From an uncultured Holophagaceae bacterium (GTDB lineage: Bacteria > Acidobacteriota > Holophagae > Holophagales > Holophagaceae): a stretch of DNA of 64,000 nucleotides. Where the stretch lies: contig CAIOFF010000060.1 in NCBI GenBank assembly GCA_903857495.1, positions 41,330 through 105,329 of the forward strand, in the 5' to 3' direction. This document shows, piece after piece, positions 44,480 through 54,402 of the stretch. Position 1 is the stretch's first letter. Every line of letters begins with the position of its first letter. The notes beneath the pieces are model-generated. The model was not told the DNA's origin and searched no databases. It was given only the letters and a program-made list of their open reading frames with translations. A program made the position numbers and the translations under genes.

Positions 44480-45205
44480 ATGGCGAATCATCGAATCACC
44501 GCCCTCATCCATCGGCACAGCTCGGGAGACCGAGACCCTGCCCTTTTGAACGAACTGAATGCGGTGTCCTGGGAATGTTTCCATGACCCATGGGAGAAGC
44601 GTCCTGCATTCCAACAACCTGAGAAAGCAGAACTTTTCAGCGGCTTTGCCCCCGTGAAAGCCAGCATGCATGGAGCACATGAGGAACCCTACCCCATTCA
44701 GGACCAGGCAAGGCAGGCCTCGGATTACTCGTTAGACGCAATTGAAGCAGTCTGGCCGCCGCGTCTTGGCAGCATCATCGTCGCTAACCTGGAACTCCGG
44801 CAGTTTCCTTATCACCTGGACAACTCCGGTGCCTTCCATAGCGACATGGAGCTCCCGGAAGGCAATACCCCTGACCTGCACCTTTGCCTGTCCTACCTTA
44901 CGCGTAAGGTGAACTTCCTGAACTTTCAGATGGCTTGTTCCAAGGAAGTCCGAGGTTCCACCAATCGGGCGGCAGAACTCTTGGTGGACAAGTGGAACAG
45001 GGGGGGGCAATTCCTCCAAGCCATTCTGGTCCGACCTAGTCAATGCCAGGGAAAAGGCGCCTGTTTGGCCGGAACCCTCCTCCTGCATCACAGCCTCCCG
45101 CTACCTCAGCGGATCCATCGCAAGACCATCGATAACTATCTGAACTCAGCCCTCTGGAACTCCAACTACTTCTGGGAAATGGCGCAGGCGGAGCTGGGCC
45201 TTTGA
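44480..45205 (+). CDS. Hypothetical protein between the WYL regulator and Wadjet
   Basis: A 241-residue soluble protein starting at ATG 44480 after AAAGG. No family is recognised. Features: an acidic/aromatic N-terminal half (VSWECFHDPWEKRPAF), a strand LGSIIVANLELRQFPYHLD, and a C-terminal helical part. It is convergent with jetD, with a tandem repeat between. It could belong to the WYL gene's transcript (102 bases apart). Confidence 0.6.
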   Translation: MANHRITALIHRHSSGDRDPALLNELNAVSWECFHDPWEKRPAFQQPEKAELFSGFAPVKASMHGAHEEPYPIQDQARQASDYSLDAIEAVWPPRLGSIIVANLELRQFPYHLDNSGAFHSDMELPEGNTPDLHLCLSYLTRKVNFLNFQMACSKEVRGSTNRAAELLVDKWNRGGQFLQAILVRPSQCQGKGACLAGTLLLHHSLPLPQRIHRKTIDNYLNSALWNSNYFWEMAQAELGL

Positions 45206-45275
45206 TCGCCTGAGTGAATGTCTGGCAGGCTTTACATCTCAGGAAGCCGCTGACGGCCAGGAAGGATCTGAAGGC

Positions 45276-45325
45276 TGTTTCTCCGAAGGTGTTTCTCCGA
45301 AGGTGTTTCTCCGAAGGTGTTTCTT
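45276..45325. repeat. Tandem 14-bp repeats, about 3.5 copies
   Basis: Three exact copies of TGTTTCTCCGAAGG (45276-45317) followed by a partial TGTTTCTT, in the gap between two converging genes. The period of 14 is not a multiple of three, consistent with a noncoding location. Confidence 0.9.
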
Positions 45326-45339
45326 GGGAGGTCACCTCT

Positions 45340-46533
45340 TCAGGAGGATGGGAGGATCACGCGCCTCAGAGCCTCCTCCACTCCACCAAAGCCGATTCGT
45401 TCTTGCTCTAACCGAATGTTCCGGCCCATCCGGTTGTCCCGCAAGTCGTTGTAGAGCGCCAACTCGGATGGCCTCAGCCGCTGAAGATCCCGACTCGCCG
45501 GGGAGTCTTCATGCCCCCATTGTTCTTGGTGGGCCATGAGTGTCTGCCTGTCCATAAGGAAGGACTCTACGTGGGCCAGATGAGTGCGAAGTTCGTCTAG
45601 GATCGCGAACCCGTGGGTGTCGAGATCGCCCCAGTAGTAGACCTCGCACTCGGTCAACCAGGCCGCACTCCCGAGGGCCCGAAGCCCGTAGCCCGCCCCA
45701 AAGATCACGATGCTGTCTTCCACCAGGGGAAAGGCCAGGAAGTTGGTCAAATTTTCGGTAATGAAGACCCGCTTCGCAATCCGGCCCATCCGGCTAAAGT
45801 CTCCGCTATCCAGGGTCACATCTGGCGTAGTGAGGCCCGGAAGGAGGGGACAGGCTGGATCCAGGACACGGAATCGGATTCGCTCCGCTGGCTCGAGGAA
45901 GCCATATCGGGGGTTGAACTGCTGAATCCCCGTGGCCATCAGCTCAACCTGGTGCGGTGGCAGAGCTAGGTCAAGCAACTCACTAAGGGCACCTCGATGG
46001 TTTTCAATGAACTTGGTGTGGATGCCAGGCAGGTCCACCTGCCGCAGGTAGATCCCGGGCCGAGGGTTGGCATGTAGCCACTCAACAACAGAGAGGAGGC
46101 TGGGCCAGGCGTCGGCCAGCTCGAGCGCCTGCAGGGGGCGCTGGGAGAGCCAGGGCAAAAGAACGGGGCACCGTTCGTTGGTCAGTCCTACGATGGTCAC
46201 GAAGGACCTCGCCTGTTGCCGCTTCCCAAGCAGCGCCACCGCATCGTCGGCGGACCAAATCCAGGCCTCCTCGGGAATGGAGTTGACCCCAAGAACCCGG
46301 TGCCTGATCTCCCGCATCTTGAAGTGGACATGTGGTTGGGCCTGGAGGTCCCTTACCCAGGCCTTCGTGTCCTGGAAGCGGTCAAGCATCTCTTGAGAGG
46401 TGGGACCCTTTAGGGTCAACCGCTTGGGGAACAGTTGGGGCTCCACCTGGCCCACAAGCGCTGGCAAGACGAGGCCTCGGTCCCATAGTCGTTGGACCTG
46501 CTGCTTGAGCCCTTCCGTTGTTGTCCAATTCAT
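45340..46533 (-). CDS. jetD: Wadjet protein JetD (Toprim nuclease subunit)
   Basis: A 397-residue protein: N-terminal DUF3322-type domain, then a DUF2220/Toprim domain related to topoisomerase VI subunit A. The Toprim acids are visible as the Glu in VFITENLTNFLAFP and the DxD in YYWGDLDTHGF. JetD cuts circular plasmid DNA after the JetABC SMC complex extrudes it. The start overlaps the jetC stop (ATGA). It is the last gene of the operon. Confidence 0.93.
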   Translation of the reverse strand: MNWTTTEGLKQQVQRLWDRGLVLPALVGQVEPQLFPKRLTLKGPTSQEMLDRFQDTKAWVRDLQAQPHVHFKMREIRHRVLGVNSIPEEAWIWSADDAVALLGKRQQARSFVTIVGLTNERCPVLLPWLSQRPLQALELADAWPSLLSVVEWLHANPRPGIYLRQVDLPGIHTKFIENHRGALSELLDLALPPHQVELMATGIQQFNPRYGFLEPAERIRFRVLDPACPLLPGLTTPDVTLDSGDFSRMGRIAKRVFITENLTNFLAFPLVEDSIVIFGAGYGLRALGSAAWLTECEVYYWGDLDTHGFAILDELRTHLAHVESFLMDRQTLMAHQEQWGHEDSPASRDLQRLRPSELALYNDLRDNRMGRNIRLEQERIGFGGVEEALRRVILPSS

Positions 46534-49500
46534 TCGGGGTTAAAAAGGGGCTGAGCCCTCTTCTCCCGAAACTCTCGGATAGTGAGATTTCGCAACTTTG
46601 AGCTACTGCCGTTCTCGTTGTCGACGAGACCAACCGAGGAGACGAACGGTTCGATCACATGGATCTTCAGGAGCGGGGTCACCACAAGCATCTGTAGGCC
46701 CATCTGGGTGAATAGGTTGAGGGCATAGTTGGCGGATTCATCCGTCCCTTTGGCGAAAGCCTCGTCGATGAGCACAAAACGGAAGGTATTGGTGGCGGCG
46801 CCATCAGCTTCGAGACCGAACTGGTAGGCGAGGCTGGCCGCAAGCACGGTGTAGGCCAGCTTCTCCTTCTGCCCACCAGACTTGCCACCAGCGTCCGGAT
46901 AGTATTCCTGGATCCTGTCGTCCTCGCGCCACTTCTCGCAAGCGGAGAAGATATACCAGTTCCTGACATCGGTAACCCGCTGCGTCCACAGTCGGTCTTG
47001 CTCAGACTGCCCCTCCCTGCCCCTGAACCGGTCGATGAGTTCCTTCACCCGGAGGAACCTGGCTTCCGAATACTGCGCATCATCAGCCCCAGTGGTGACG
47101 GAGCCTTCAGTGCAAGCAGCCATGTCGGTCAAGAAGCTCCGGATCTCAATGTCGGGGCTTAGATGGCAGTCCAGCATGATGTACCGACCACGGTTGTAGT
47201 CAATCCTGGTGAGCGACTCATTGATTCGCTCGATCTTGCCTTTGATCCCGTCTCGGGCCTGCACAAGCTCTGACGACAACTCGACAATTTCGTTGATCGC
47301 GTTCTCATTCAGCATTTCTTTGAAGTCGCCCTCAAAACGCGGAAGGTCATCCACCTTCAGGCGCTCCAACATCTCCCTGTAGCCGTCAGCCGCGTCGACG
47401 TGGGCATCGAGTTCGGAGGTCTCCAGGCGGTATTCGTTCGTGAAATTGGTCATGGCCCGAGTTATCCGATCCCGCAGACTCTCGCGGCTGGTACGCGCGT
47501 GACTGATGTCGCTTTGGATCCTTTCACGAAGGTCCCCATCCTTGCCTGAGCAGCTCTCGACCGTCAACCGGTGCTCGGGAAACATCGCCACAAGCAAGGC
47601 GTCGAGACGCGCCACCACCAGGTCCAGCATCGGCTTCACGAGGCTGCTTGCCTCCTCCTTGGCGATCTCTGCCGTACAAGCCTTCTCCTGCAAGGCTCCA
47701 GATGCCTTTGACGTAACAGCCATCTGGCCCTCCAGCTCTGCGAGCGCAGCCTCCTCGGCGGTCAGCTCGTCGTTTAATAGTGCCAACCGGTCAGATGACC
47801 GCTCGATCTCGGAGATGGAATTGTCCAATTCGACGATCTCCTGGGCCACAGAGCGCCAGTCGATGGTCGAATAGGTGGGGTACTGGTCGATGCCACACAG
47901 GGCGGCCTTGCGGTCGTCCAACCCCACCCTTGTCGCCTGCGCCTTGCTGAAAATATTCGCCAGGGCAGAAATCCTGGTCTCCAGGCTCTTCTGGTCGTGC
48001 TCATACAGGGCGATCTTGGCGGCATTGGTCCACCCCAGCACGAACCGGCTGGCATCGGTGATGGCATACCGGTCGTCCTTTTCGTGACGCTCAGCAGAGA
48101 ACTTGATCTGTCCAGCCTGGGTGACCGCCCTAGGCTCATGCTGGAACTGGACCAAGGTGTCACAGCAGGCTAGGTCGAAGCGGCTCGCCAGTTCGCGTTC
48201 TAACCAGGCCTTCTGGACCGAGTCTGGGTTGATTTCGAGTTTCAGCACCAGAGAGTCCGGACGCAGTGTTGCTGCCGACTGGTGCAAAGGCAGGGATTTG
48301 GCACTGACACGGTGATACACCAGGCGGCCACGCAGGTTGTTCTTGTTTACATACTCGGACACGGCCGCGTAGCTCTGCTCAGGGACAATCATGCCAAGGC
48401 CGAACGGGCGCAGAATCCTCTCCGCCGCCCCCTCCCAGTCCTTCTCGCCCTCGCGGACGCGGATCAATTCACCCACGAAGGGGAGACTGTCCTCGGCTAA
48501 GCCAAGAGCCCGGCAGATAGACAGACGGATGGCGACTTGTGCCATGGGGATGTTGCTGCGGCGGAGCCGCAGGCTCGCCAACTCGTCTGACACCTGTTTG
48601 TGCTCGTCGCGCTGGATCTTGAGGTCCACTCCGGCCTGGGTTACCACTTCTTGGCACCTCAGGATCTCAGCCTCGGTTTCCGCTCTTCGGGTGGCCAGCC
48701 GGCCCTGCTGTTCAATGAAGCCGTCTTCATCGCATGCCGCACCAGGCTCACCGAGCTTCAGCGCCAAGGCACCATATGCCAGATCCCGATCCCTTCGTGT
48801 CGACAACTCCTTCGAGCGAGTTACCTTGTCTGCCTTCAGCCGCTGGAGGCGATCTCCTCCGTTTTTTACGATCTCGGCTCGCAAGTTGTTTGTATTTTCG
48901 ATTTTTACATCGCGGGTTGTGACCTGTTCCGTATTGAGGCGGTCCAGCTTATCCAATTCGGCCTCGAGACCCTCGATCCGCTTGGTCAGCAATTCCAACT
49001 TCTTGCCCGCAAAGTAGGAGCGAAGGGCGTCCCTATCCATCTCAAGTGCCACGATTTCGCTCGTGACCTCGGAGTATTTATCCGAGTCAGCAACGATCGG
49101 CTCAAGCAACTCTGCTTGGCGCTTAGCCCTGAGCACCGTCTCGTGGGCCCGGTTGAGGTCCTCGAAGTGGTCGATCAGGGCCTTGACCTTGGCTGGCGCC
49201 CTGGACGGCTCCAGCATGAATGTCCGAACAAACTCGGTCAGGCTGCTGACGGTCTTCAGGGAGATCGTCTGGTGGAAAAGGTTCATCGCCTGCTCGCTTC
49301 CGATCCCCAGCCGCTTCCTGAACCAGACACCATAAGCTGTGAAGCTAGTCTCGACCTCCGCGCCAAGCGCCTTTAGCCTCTTCCTCAGTTGGCTCATGTC
49401 TGACCCAAACTGGGAGAAGTCACGGGAAATTGTCAGATCACCATCGGCCATCACATAGAACCGCTCGGGCATTCCGGAGGGGTCCTTTATCCAGTAGACC

Positions 49501-50066
49501 TGGGCCAAAGTTACAACCTTGTCGGCATCATTGCCGCCAGCGGCCACGGCACAGCGAAAAACCCCCAAGATCACGGAAAAGTCATTATTGCCACGTAGTG
49601 GGACGGGCTTGCCCTTGGCGCTCGTCTCGATTCGCTCCGTCTTGTGATGTCCGAGAACATAGGAGCGAAGGTTGCGCTCTCCAGACTCCGCGCCTGCAGC
49701 CTTGTTGTAGACGATTCGGGCGGGCGGGACCAGGAGGGTCGTGATGGCGTCGACAATGGTCGACTTGCCCGACCCCTGGTCACCCGTCATGAACCCATTC
49801 TCCCCCCCGAGGTAGAGGGTGGAGACACTCCCGTTGAAAGTACCCCAGTTGTAGACCTCGATACGCTCCAGGCGAAACCCCGGTAGGGACTCGCGCACAG
49901 GCTCCGCTTCGACACCGTCCCCTGTGTCCCCCCCTTCCTCAGGAGGCGACTCCTGCAAATCGGCGCATGGTGGCACCAACACTTGCGCCACCGGGTCAGT
50001 CGGCCCAGACTGGCCGGCCTCATCCTGGAACCAGGAGTCCTTCACTAGAGTAATGGGCTCACTCAT
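46530..50066 (-). CDS. jetC: Wadjet protein JetC (MukB-like SMC ATPase)
   Basis: A protein of about 1178 residues. The start at 50066 (MSEPITLVKDSW) was chosen because the longer frame runs into jetB. After an acidic N-terminal extension of ~75 residues come Walker A GDQGSGKSTIVDAI (~residue 92), two long coiled-coil arms separated by a hinge, the ABC signature GGKSGGQKEKLAY (~1060), and Walker B FVLIDEAFAKG. It is the motor of the plasmid-sensing Wadjet complex, extruding DNA loops. It overlaps jetB by 8 bases and jetD by 4. Confidence 0.94.
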   Translation of the reverse strand: MSEPITLVKDSWFQDEAGQSGPTDPVAQVLVPPCADLQESPPEEGGDTGDGVEAEPVRESLPGFRLERIEVYNWGTFNGSVSTLYLGGENGFMTGDQGSGKSTIVDAITTLLVPPARIVYNKAAGAESGERNLRSYVLGHHKTERIETSAKGKPVPLRGNNDFSVILGVFRCAVAAGGNDADKVVTLAQVYWIKDPSGMPERFYVMADGDLTISRDFSQFGSDMSQLRKRLKALGAEVETSFTAYGVWFRKRLGIGSEQAMNLFHQTISLKTVSSLTEFVRTFMLEPSRAPAKVKALIDHFEDLNRAHETVLRAKRQAELLEPIVADSDKYSEVTSEIVALEMDRDALRSYFAGKKLELLTKRIEGLEAELDKLDRLNTEQVTTRDVKIENTNNLRAEIVKNGGDRLQRLKADKVTRSKELSTRRDRDLAYGALALKLGEPGAACDEDGFIEQQGRLATRRAETEAEILRCQEVVTQAGVDLKIQRDEHKQVSDELASLRLRRSNIPMAQVAIRLSICRALGLAEDSLPFVGELIRVREGEKDWEGAAERILRPFGLGMIVPEQSYAAVSEYVNKNNLRGRLVYHRVSAKSLPLHQSAATLRPDSLVLKLEINPDSVQKAWLERELASRFDLACCDTLVQFQHEPRAVTQAGQIKFSAERHEKDDRYAITDASRFVLGWTNAAKIALYEHDQKSLETRISALANIFSKAQATRVGLDDRKAALCGIDQYPTYSTIDWRSVAQEIVELDNSISEIERSSDRLALLNDELTAEEAALAELEGQMAVTSKASGALQEKACTAEIAKEEASSLVKPMLDLVVARLDALLVAMFPEHRLTVESCSGKDGDLRERIQSDISHARTSRESLRDRITRAMTNFTNEYRLETSELDAHVDAADGYREMLERLKVDDLPRFEGDFKEMLNENAINEIVELSSELVQARDGIKGKIERINESLTRIDYNRGRYIMLDCHLSPDIEIRSFLTDMAACTEGSVTTGADDAQYSEARFLRVKELIDRFRGREGQSEQDRLWTQRVTDVRNWYIFSACEKWREDDRIQEYYPDAGGKSGGQKEKLAYTVLAASLAYQFGLEADGAATNTFRFVLIDEAFAKGTDESANYALNLFTQMGLQMLVVTPLLKIHVIEPFVSSVGLVDNENGSSSKLRNLTIREFREKRAQPLFNPE

Positions 50067-50730
50067 TGGCCTTCCCTTCCAGGTCCACTTCGCCTTCCTG
50101 GGCCCCCGCATCCTGCCGGTTCCCGGTGATGTGATCTTGATAGGCGGCCAGCCGTTCGTCGAACTCGGCCAGCCACTGGGCATCCACGAAGGCCGCCAGG
50201 ATTCGTCCAACACTGTAGCCAGCGTCCTTGCGATTTGATCCGCCAATGGCTCGGACCCGCTTGACGAACCCCATTTCCTCAATCTTCTTCATGTGCCCTT
50301 CGACCGCATCAGTAGCCCTGGCCTCGTTGCTGGTCTCCGGGCTGAAAACCCGAACCATCTCGACAACCTCATCGAGGCTGAGGATCAGGCGGGTACTCCC
50401 CCCGGTGGCATCAAACTCGGCCAACTTTTTCCGCAGCAGGGCCAGGAGCAAACTCACAGGAAAGGACAACTGGCGCCGAGCCATCAGGCGCGGGACGCCA
50501 TCGGCCTCCTCGTCCTCGCTCTTGTGGGAGCGAAGGAAGGCGTAGCCCTCCACTTCGTCTACTTCAAGATCCAAGCCCAGCACCCTGAAATAGTCCCGGG
50601 CGGCAGAATGAAGCTTGAGCATGGCGCTCCACAGGTCTGCGTCCTTTTCCTTGTAGACCACTCCCTTCAGCAGGCTGACCGACACAAGAGACAGGTCTGG
50701 CACCCTGGGGGTCTCTGCAAACTCAGCCAT
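50059..50730 (-). CDS. jetB: Wadjet protein JetB (kite/MukE-like subunit)
   Basis: A 223-residue DUF4194-type protein. Winged-helix segments (VSLLKGVVYKEKDADLWSAMLKL and VSLLLALLRKKLAEF, then GSTRLILSLDEVVEMVRVF and EGHMKKIEEMGFVKRV) match the MukE-like role of bridging the kleisin JetA and the SMC heads of JetC. The ATG overlaps the jetA stop by one base (TGATG pattern). It ends in an acidic tail. Confidence 0.92.
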   Translation of the reverse strand: MAEFAETPRVPDLSLVSVSLLKGVVYKEKDADLWSAMLKLHSAARDYFRVLGLDLEVDEVEGYAFLRSHKSEDEEADGVPRLMARRQLSFPVSLLLALLRKKLAEFDATGGSTRLILSLDEVVEMVRVFSPETSNEARATDAVEGHMKKIEEMGFVKRVRAIGGSNRKDAGYSVGRILAAFVDAQWLAEFDERLAAYQDHITGNRQDAGAQEGEVDLEGKANE

Positions 50731-52205
50731 CAGTCCCTCCTCACAAAGACAAGCCTCGGGATCATGGCAACCCTGGACACGGGCTCCTCAATATCCCGAT
50801 CGCGGTTGTGCCCAGTCCAAGCGATTTCATCGACAGCCGTGTCAGAGATGGCCGCACTGTCGGCAAACTCGGTAATCCCGAGCTGCATGTAGGTGATGAT
50901 TTCGGCCAGCCCATGTTTCAGTGGGTGGCGCTCCAGCAGTTCTGTAAGTGTGACCTGGCGGAGACCAGCAAGCGCCTCCTCCACATTCCGGATGCAGGCA
51001 CCCTTGTCCACCACTGCCGATCCAAATAGTGCTTCGATCGAGACATCTTCGTCATCCACCTCGATCTTGACGTCTCCGAACACAGGCTTGATTGGTGGGG
51101 TGTAAAGGGGTCGCTCCATGGGCAACCCGAGGTCTGCCCATGGCTCTTCCATCTCCATGAAGTTGCCAACCGGCTGATTGCCCCGAACGGCAAAGGACTT
51201 CTTCTCGATGCCGCTCAGGATGTCCATGATTCGACGGTTTTCCAGCCTAGCCTTGTCGTCGATGAACCGGCGAAGCTGCTGGGAAAGTGAGGCTATGGTC
51301 CGCTGGGCGCTGCCGCCAGCTGTCAACCAGTTCGACAGGATCCTCCAGAGGCGCTTATCAGGATTCGTGTCGGCAATGGTCGGGTGCGTGAGAACCTGCT
51401 CCAGCATCCGCTGGAACTCTTCCTTGCGTCGGCCAGACATAAGGAAGTCCCAGAAACCTCGGAAGCTACGGCCCTGGTCTGAGTTGGCAATCGCATTCCG
51501 CTCCTTCAAGACCTCGTCCAACAGGGCGCCCTTCCCGCCTTCCCAGAGTGCAATGCGCTCGTGAACTCTCCTGTCCAGGAGGCGGAAGTTATGCTCAACC
51601 TCACGGAAGTCGGAGAGCAATTCTCTCTCAATCTGAGCGAACTGTTGGAACCTGTCCTTGAGTTCAGTGTCCCCCAGCAACGGCACATCCCCAACCATGA
51701 TTCGTTGAATTTGCTCGTCCACCTCGTCGCGACGGCGTTGCAACTCCGCAACACGCTTAGCTGGGTCGGTCTCGACACCTTCGCTCATTTGGCGGAGTAA
51801 TTCGACAATGGTCAGCAGCCGGGACTCGGTCCCGACGAAACTGCGGCCCTCAAGAGTGCCAAGAAAGGCAATTGCCTTCTCGGTTGCTGGCGTGAGGTCG
51901 AAGTAAGGTTCGTCCTTGTCTGGTGGGTAGAACCGCCTCAACCAGCCAACAGTAGGGTTGGACCAACGGATCAAGTAGTCGTCTGGATCATCCTTGTAAC
52001 CCTCAGTATCCTGGCGCTCACGACACAACATCAAGTCATCAGCAAGTGCCGAGGCCAACTCTGAGGCCGAGATCATCCGGACATTCGGTGCGATGAACAT
52101 CCGGTGCAGGAAGCAGATGACCATGGGCGCAGTGTCTGCCGCAAGCAGACGCCACGCGGCGTGCCGTTCGCGCAGGTCGCCAATACTGTCGTGGTCGAAG
52201 TTCAC
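50730..52205 (-). CDS. jetA: Wadjet protein JetA (MukF-like kleisin)
   Basis: A 491-residue DUF3375-type protein. The start is GTG 52205, chosen because CAGGAG precedes it by seven bases. The N-terminal winged-helix region (HAAWRLLAADTAPMVICFLHRMFI, ISASELASALADDLMLCRER, then YLIRWSNPTVGWLRRFY) is typical of the family. A helical middle section and C-terminal part (EMEEPWADLGLPMERPLYTPP) follow. JetA links the JetC heads and recruits JetB. It is first in a jetABCD operon, the type I Wadjet order. Confidence 0.93.
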   Translation of the reverse strand: MNFDHDSIGDLRERHAAWRLLAADTAPMVICFLHRMFIAPNVRMISASELASALADDLMLCRERQDTEGYKDDPDDYLIRWSNPTVGWLRRFYPPDKDEPYFDLTPATEKAIAFLGTLEGRSFVGTESRLLTIVELLRQMSEGVETDPAKRVAELQRRRDEVDEQIQRIMVGDVPLLGDTELKDRFQQFAQIERELLSDFREVEHNFRLLDRRVHERIALWEGGKGALLDEVLKERNAIANSDQGRSFRGFWDFLMSGRRKEEFQRMLEQVLTHPTIADTNPDKRLWRILSNWLTAGGSAQRTIASLSQQLRRFIDDKARLENRRIMDILSGIEKKSFAVRGNQPVGNFMEMEEPWADLGLPMERPLYTPPIKPVFGDVKIEVDDEDVSIEALFGSAVVDKGACIRNVEEALAGLRQVTLTELLERHPLKHGLAEIITYMQLGITEFADSAAISDTAVDEIAWTGHNRDRDIEEPVSRVAMIPRLVFVRRD

Positions 52206-52219
52206 GTCGCAACTCCTGT

Positions 52220-52235
52220 GGGGTATCAATACCCC
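52220..52235. promoter_or_regulatory. Perfect palindrome upstream of jetA, candidate operator
   Basis: GGGGTATCAATACCCC: two 7-base arms with a 2-base centre, 14 bases before the jetA GTG. The placement would let a bound dimer or an RNA hairpin block jetA expression. The nearby WYL protein is the natural candidate ligand. Confidence 0.5.
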
Positions 52236-54402
52236 AATGAGTGGAATGAGTTAGCCCGGTCGGGCCCATGCCCGGCCCCAGTGTTGTCCAATTGTCTTTT
52301 CCTTAAAAGGCAATTATCGCTCTCTAAGATAGACATTTTTTGTCGTGTCTCTGGCGGTCCATGTATCTGGAATTGAGCCGCCCCGCACAATAATGCCTGC
52401 GCTCGAATCACGCTTCCGATTGCTTCAAGTGACTGTGGAGGAGCCGATCTGCCCCCAACGTTCTGCTTTGTAGCCTTAAGCGTCAGAATCTTCACCAGAA
52501 AATGCAGCGAAACTTAGCCTTGTGACTCGAATTCACTCCCTGTGGATAGGCACGAGGGCTCTCTAGTGCAAGCTGCCGCTTGATGGATGGGTCAAAGCCA
52601 TGCAGCAACAAGCTAGGTCCAGCCTTTGGGCGAGCTATGACCAGTCCATACTTGTCAGCGGGCAATCCACAGATATACACGCTGCCCAACCCATCCCGTA
52701 GCGCCCCATCATCTAAATGGGTATTCGACCTGATCCGCAGGACCAACTTTGAAGACCGAATATGTGCTCCCAAAGTGCAGATATCTCCTGTTAAGGATGA
52801 TCCGGATGTCGAATTGGGACGGCAATCGAACCTGGATTCGCACAATAATCGAGCGGATCTTGATCGCTTGGGGCCGCTTTGGGAGCCGGAAACGGTGCAC
52901 CGTCCTTGCGCTTTCCGCCACTCCTACAGGGGTGGCGTAAAAGTCCTCCTTCCCCGGGGGAGATCGGCATCCCATCACCCCCGGTAGACATCTTTCAGCC
53001 GGCGCAGACCTATGGCACCTTCGCGCCGGAAGCTCTTGGAGGAAAGGGCACGGCCCTTTGCCTAGGGCCCTTTCAGGCATCCCACTCTCAGAACAACATG
53101 CCCGGCACTGGCCTTACCCCTTCATTGCCTAGTCACCAGGGGTGAGGCTCTCTTGCGTGGTAGGTGGGCCCACCCAAGATCCCGATGGGTTCCCCGCCCA
53201 AAGAGGTCACGACCCGGGTCCAGCTTGGACAGTCTTGGAGCCCATCAGGATCCTGAGTGATGTATGGATCGCCACCAAGCTGATCCTCAGCAGTTGGCTG
53301 CATTGGGTGGGATAGCGGTGGCAAAGAGCTTTCCCCCCCAGATCCCTCACCAACCAGGGGGCACCGTAAGCCAGCTCCTCAACCCCCAGGGACAGACCGA
53401 CGGTCATTGAAGAGCTCACTCTGAATCGAGACCGGTGTTGACCTCGGTCCGACATGGTTCGGGGTTGGCGTGCCCGCAGTGAAGTCCTCCGGCGTCGATC
53501 TCAGGCGATCCGAGGCCGGTGACCCCGGTGCCATCAGGTTCCCACCTTGAGGATGAGCCCGGGCATCACCACCAGTCGCAGTCCGGGCGGCACAGCCTGC
53601 AACTCCCAGCCAATGCGCATAGTGTCTTTCCGGACCGCCCGGCCAACCTCCCCTTGATCCAAGGGTTCCTGGTGGAACTCAAGAGGGTGATCCAGGCCGT
53701 CCAGCCTGAGCCGCTAACCCCAAGCGAGGACAGGAAGCCAATCCAACGACCTCGACCTCGACGTTCCCAGAGGAGGGTGGAGGCACGAACCACCAACTAA
53801 AGGTATGGGATCAGGTCTCAGCTCCAGGACGAGGTGTTTGCCCCCTTATTTGTAAACCAGGGAGGTGATGCGGGTCAGGCTAAGCCGGGCTGAGCGACCA
53901 GACAATGGTGAGCCTCCGCGGCGACAGACCTCCCCTTGAGACCTGGCCTGTGGATCCAGAATCGCGGTGTGGCACTTTGCGGAAAGGAAATTCTCAGGCT
54001 GCGTACAATGCGCGCGCAGTTAATGATTTTTCTGGCTCAAAGGACGCAGAACCACGAGGAGAGGCCCTTCTTCGGGGGCTTCGCAGCAACTTATGGTCTC
54101 GATTGTCATTGGTCATCCCCTCTTGTCGTTCCAGGGATGTGCGGGGGACTCCATTTCGCTCGGGCAGTAGTCAGTAGGATTGGCCTGCCTGATAGCACCA
54201 CCGGTGGGTGGGGCGGTCCCTTGCCGCTGCTCGGGACGCCTACACCGTAGAACATAAAACGACCATCCGTGCGATCAACTAAGATAAATCAATTGATATT
54301 ATTGATATTGCATAAGAATTTTTCGATAAAAATAATTTATGAGCCTGCCCCCGGGGAAAAAATCCCTCGGGTGGAGCCTATCCGTGGACCCAAGGAGGCC
54401 AC
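52236..54402. other. Gene-poor 2.2-kb region between Wadjet and the relaxase cassette
   Basis: No convincing gene. Several short frames have mixed composition. The best is on the minus strand at 52492-52845, ending near SIKRQLALESPRAYPQ; it could be the tail of a decayed gene. A small hairpin AAAGGGC-acg-GCCCTTT sits at 53043-53059. GC content falls sharply at 54255-54350 just before the HTH gene, where that cassette's promoter probably lies. The stretch looks like remnants of earlier insertions. Confidence 0.45.

Noticed and set aside
52492..52845. Possible minus-strand gene of about 117 codons
   Set aside because: Some protein-like stretches, but no ribosome site, no family and apparent frame changes upstream; kept only as a possible remnant.
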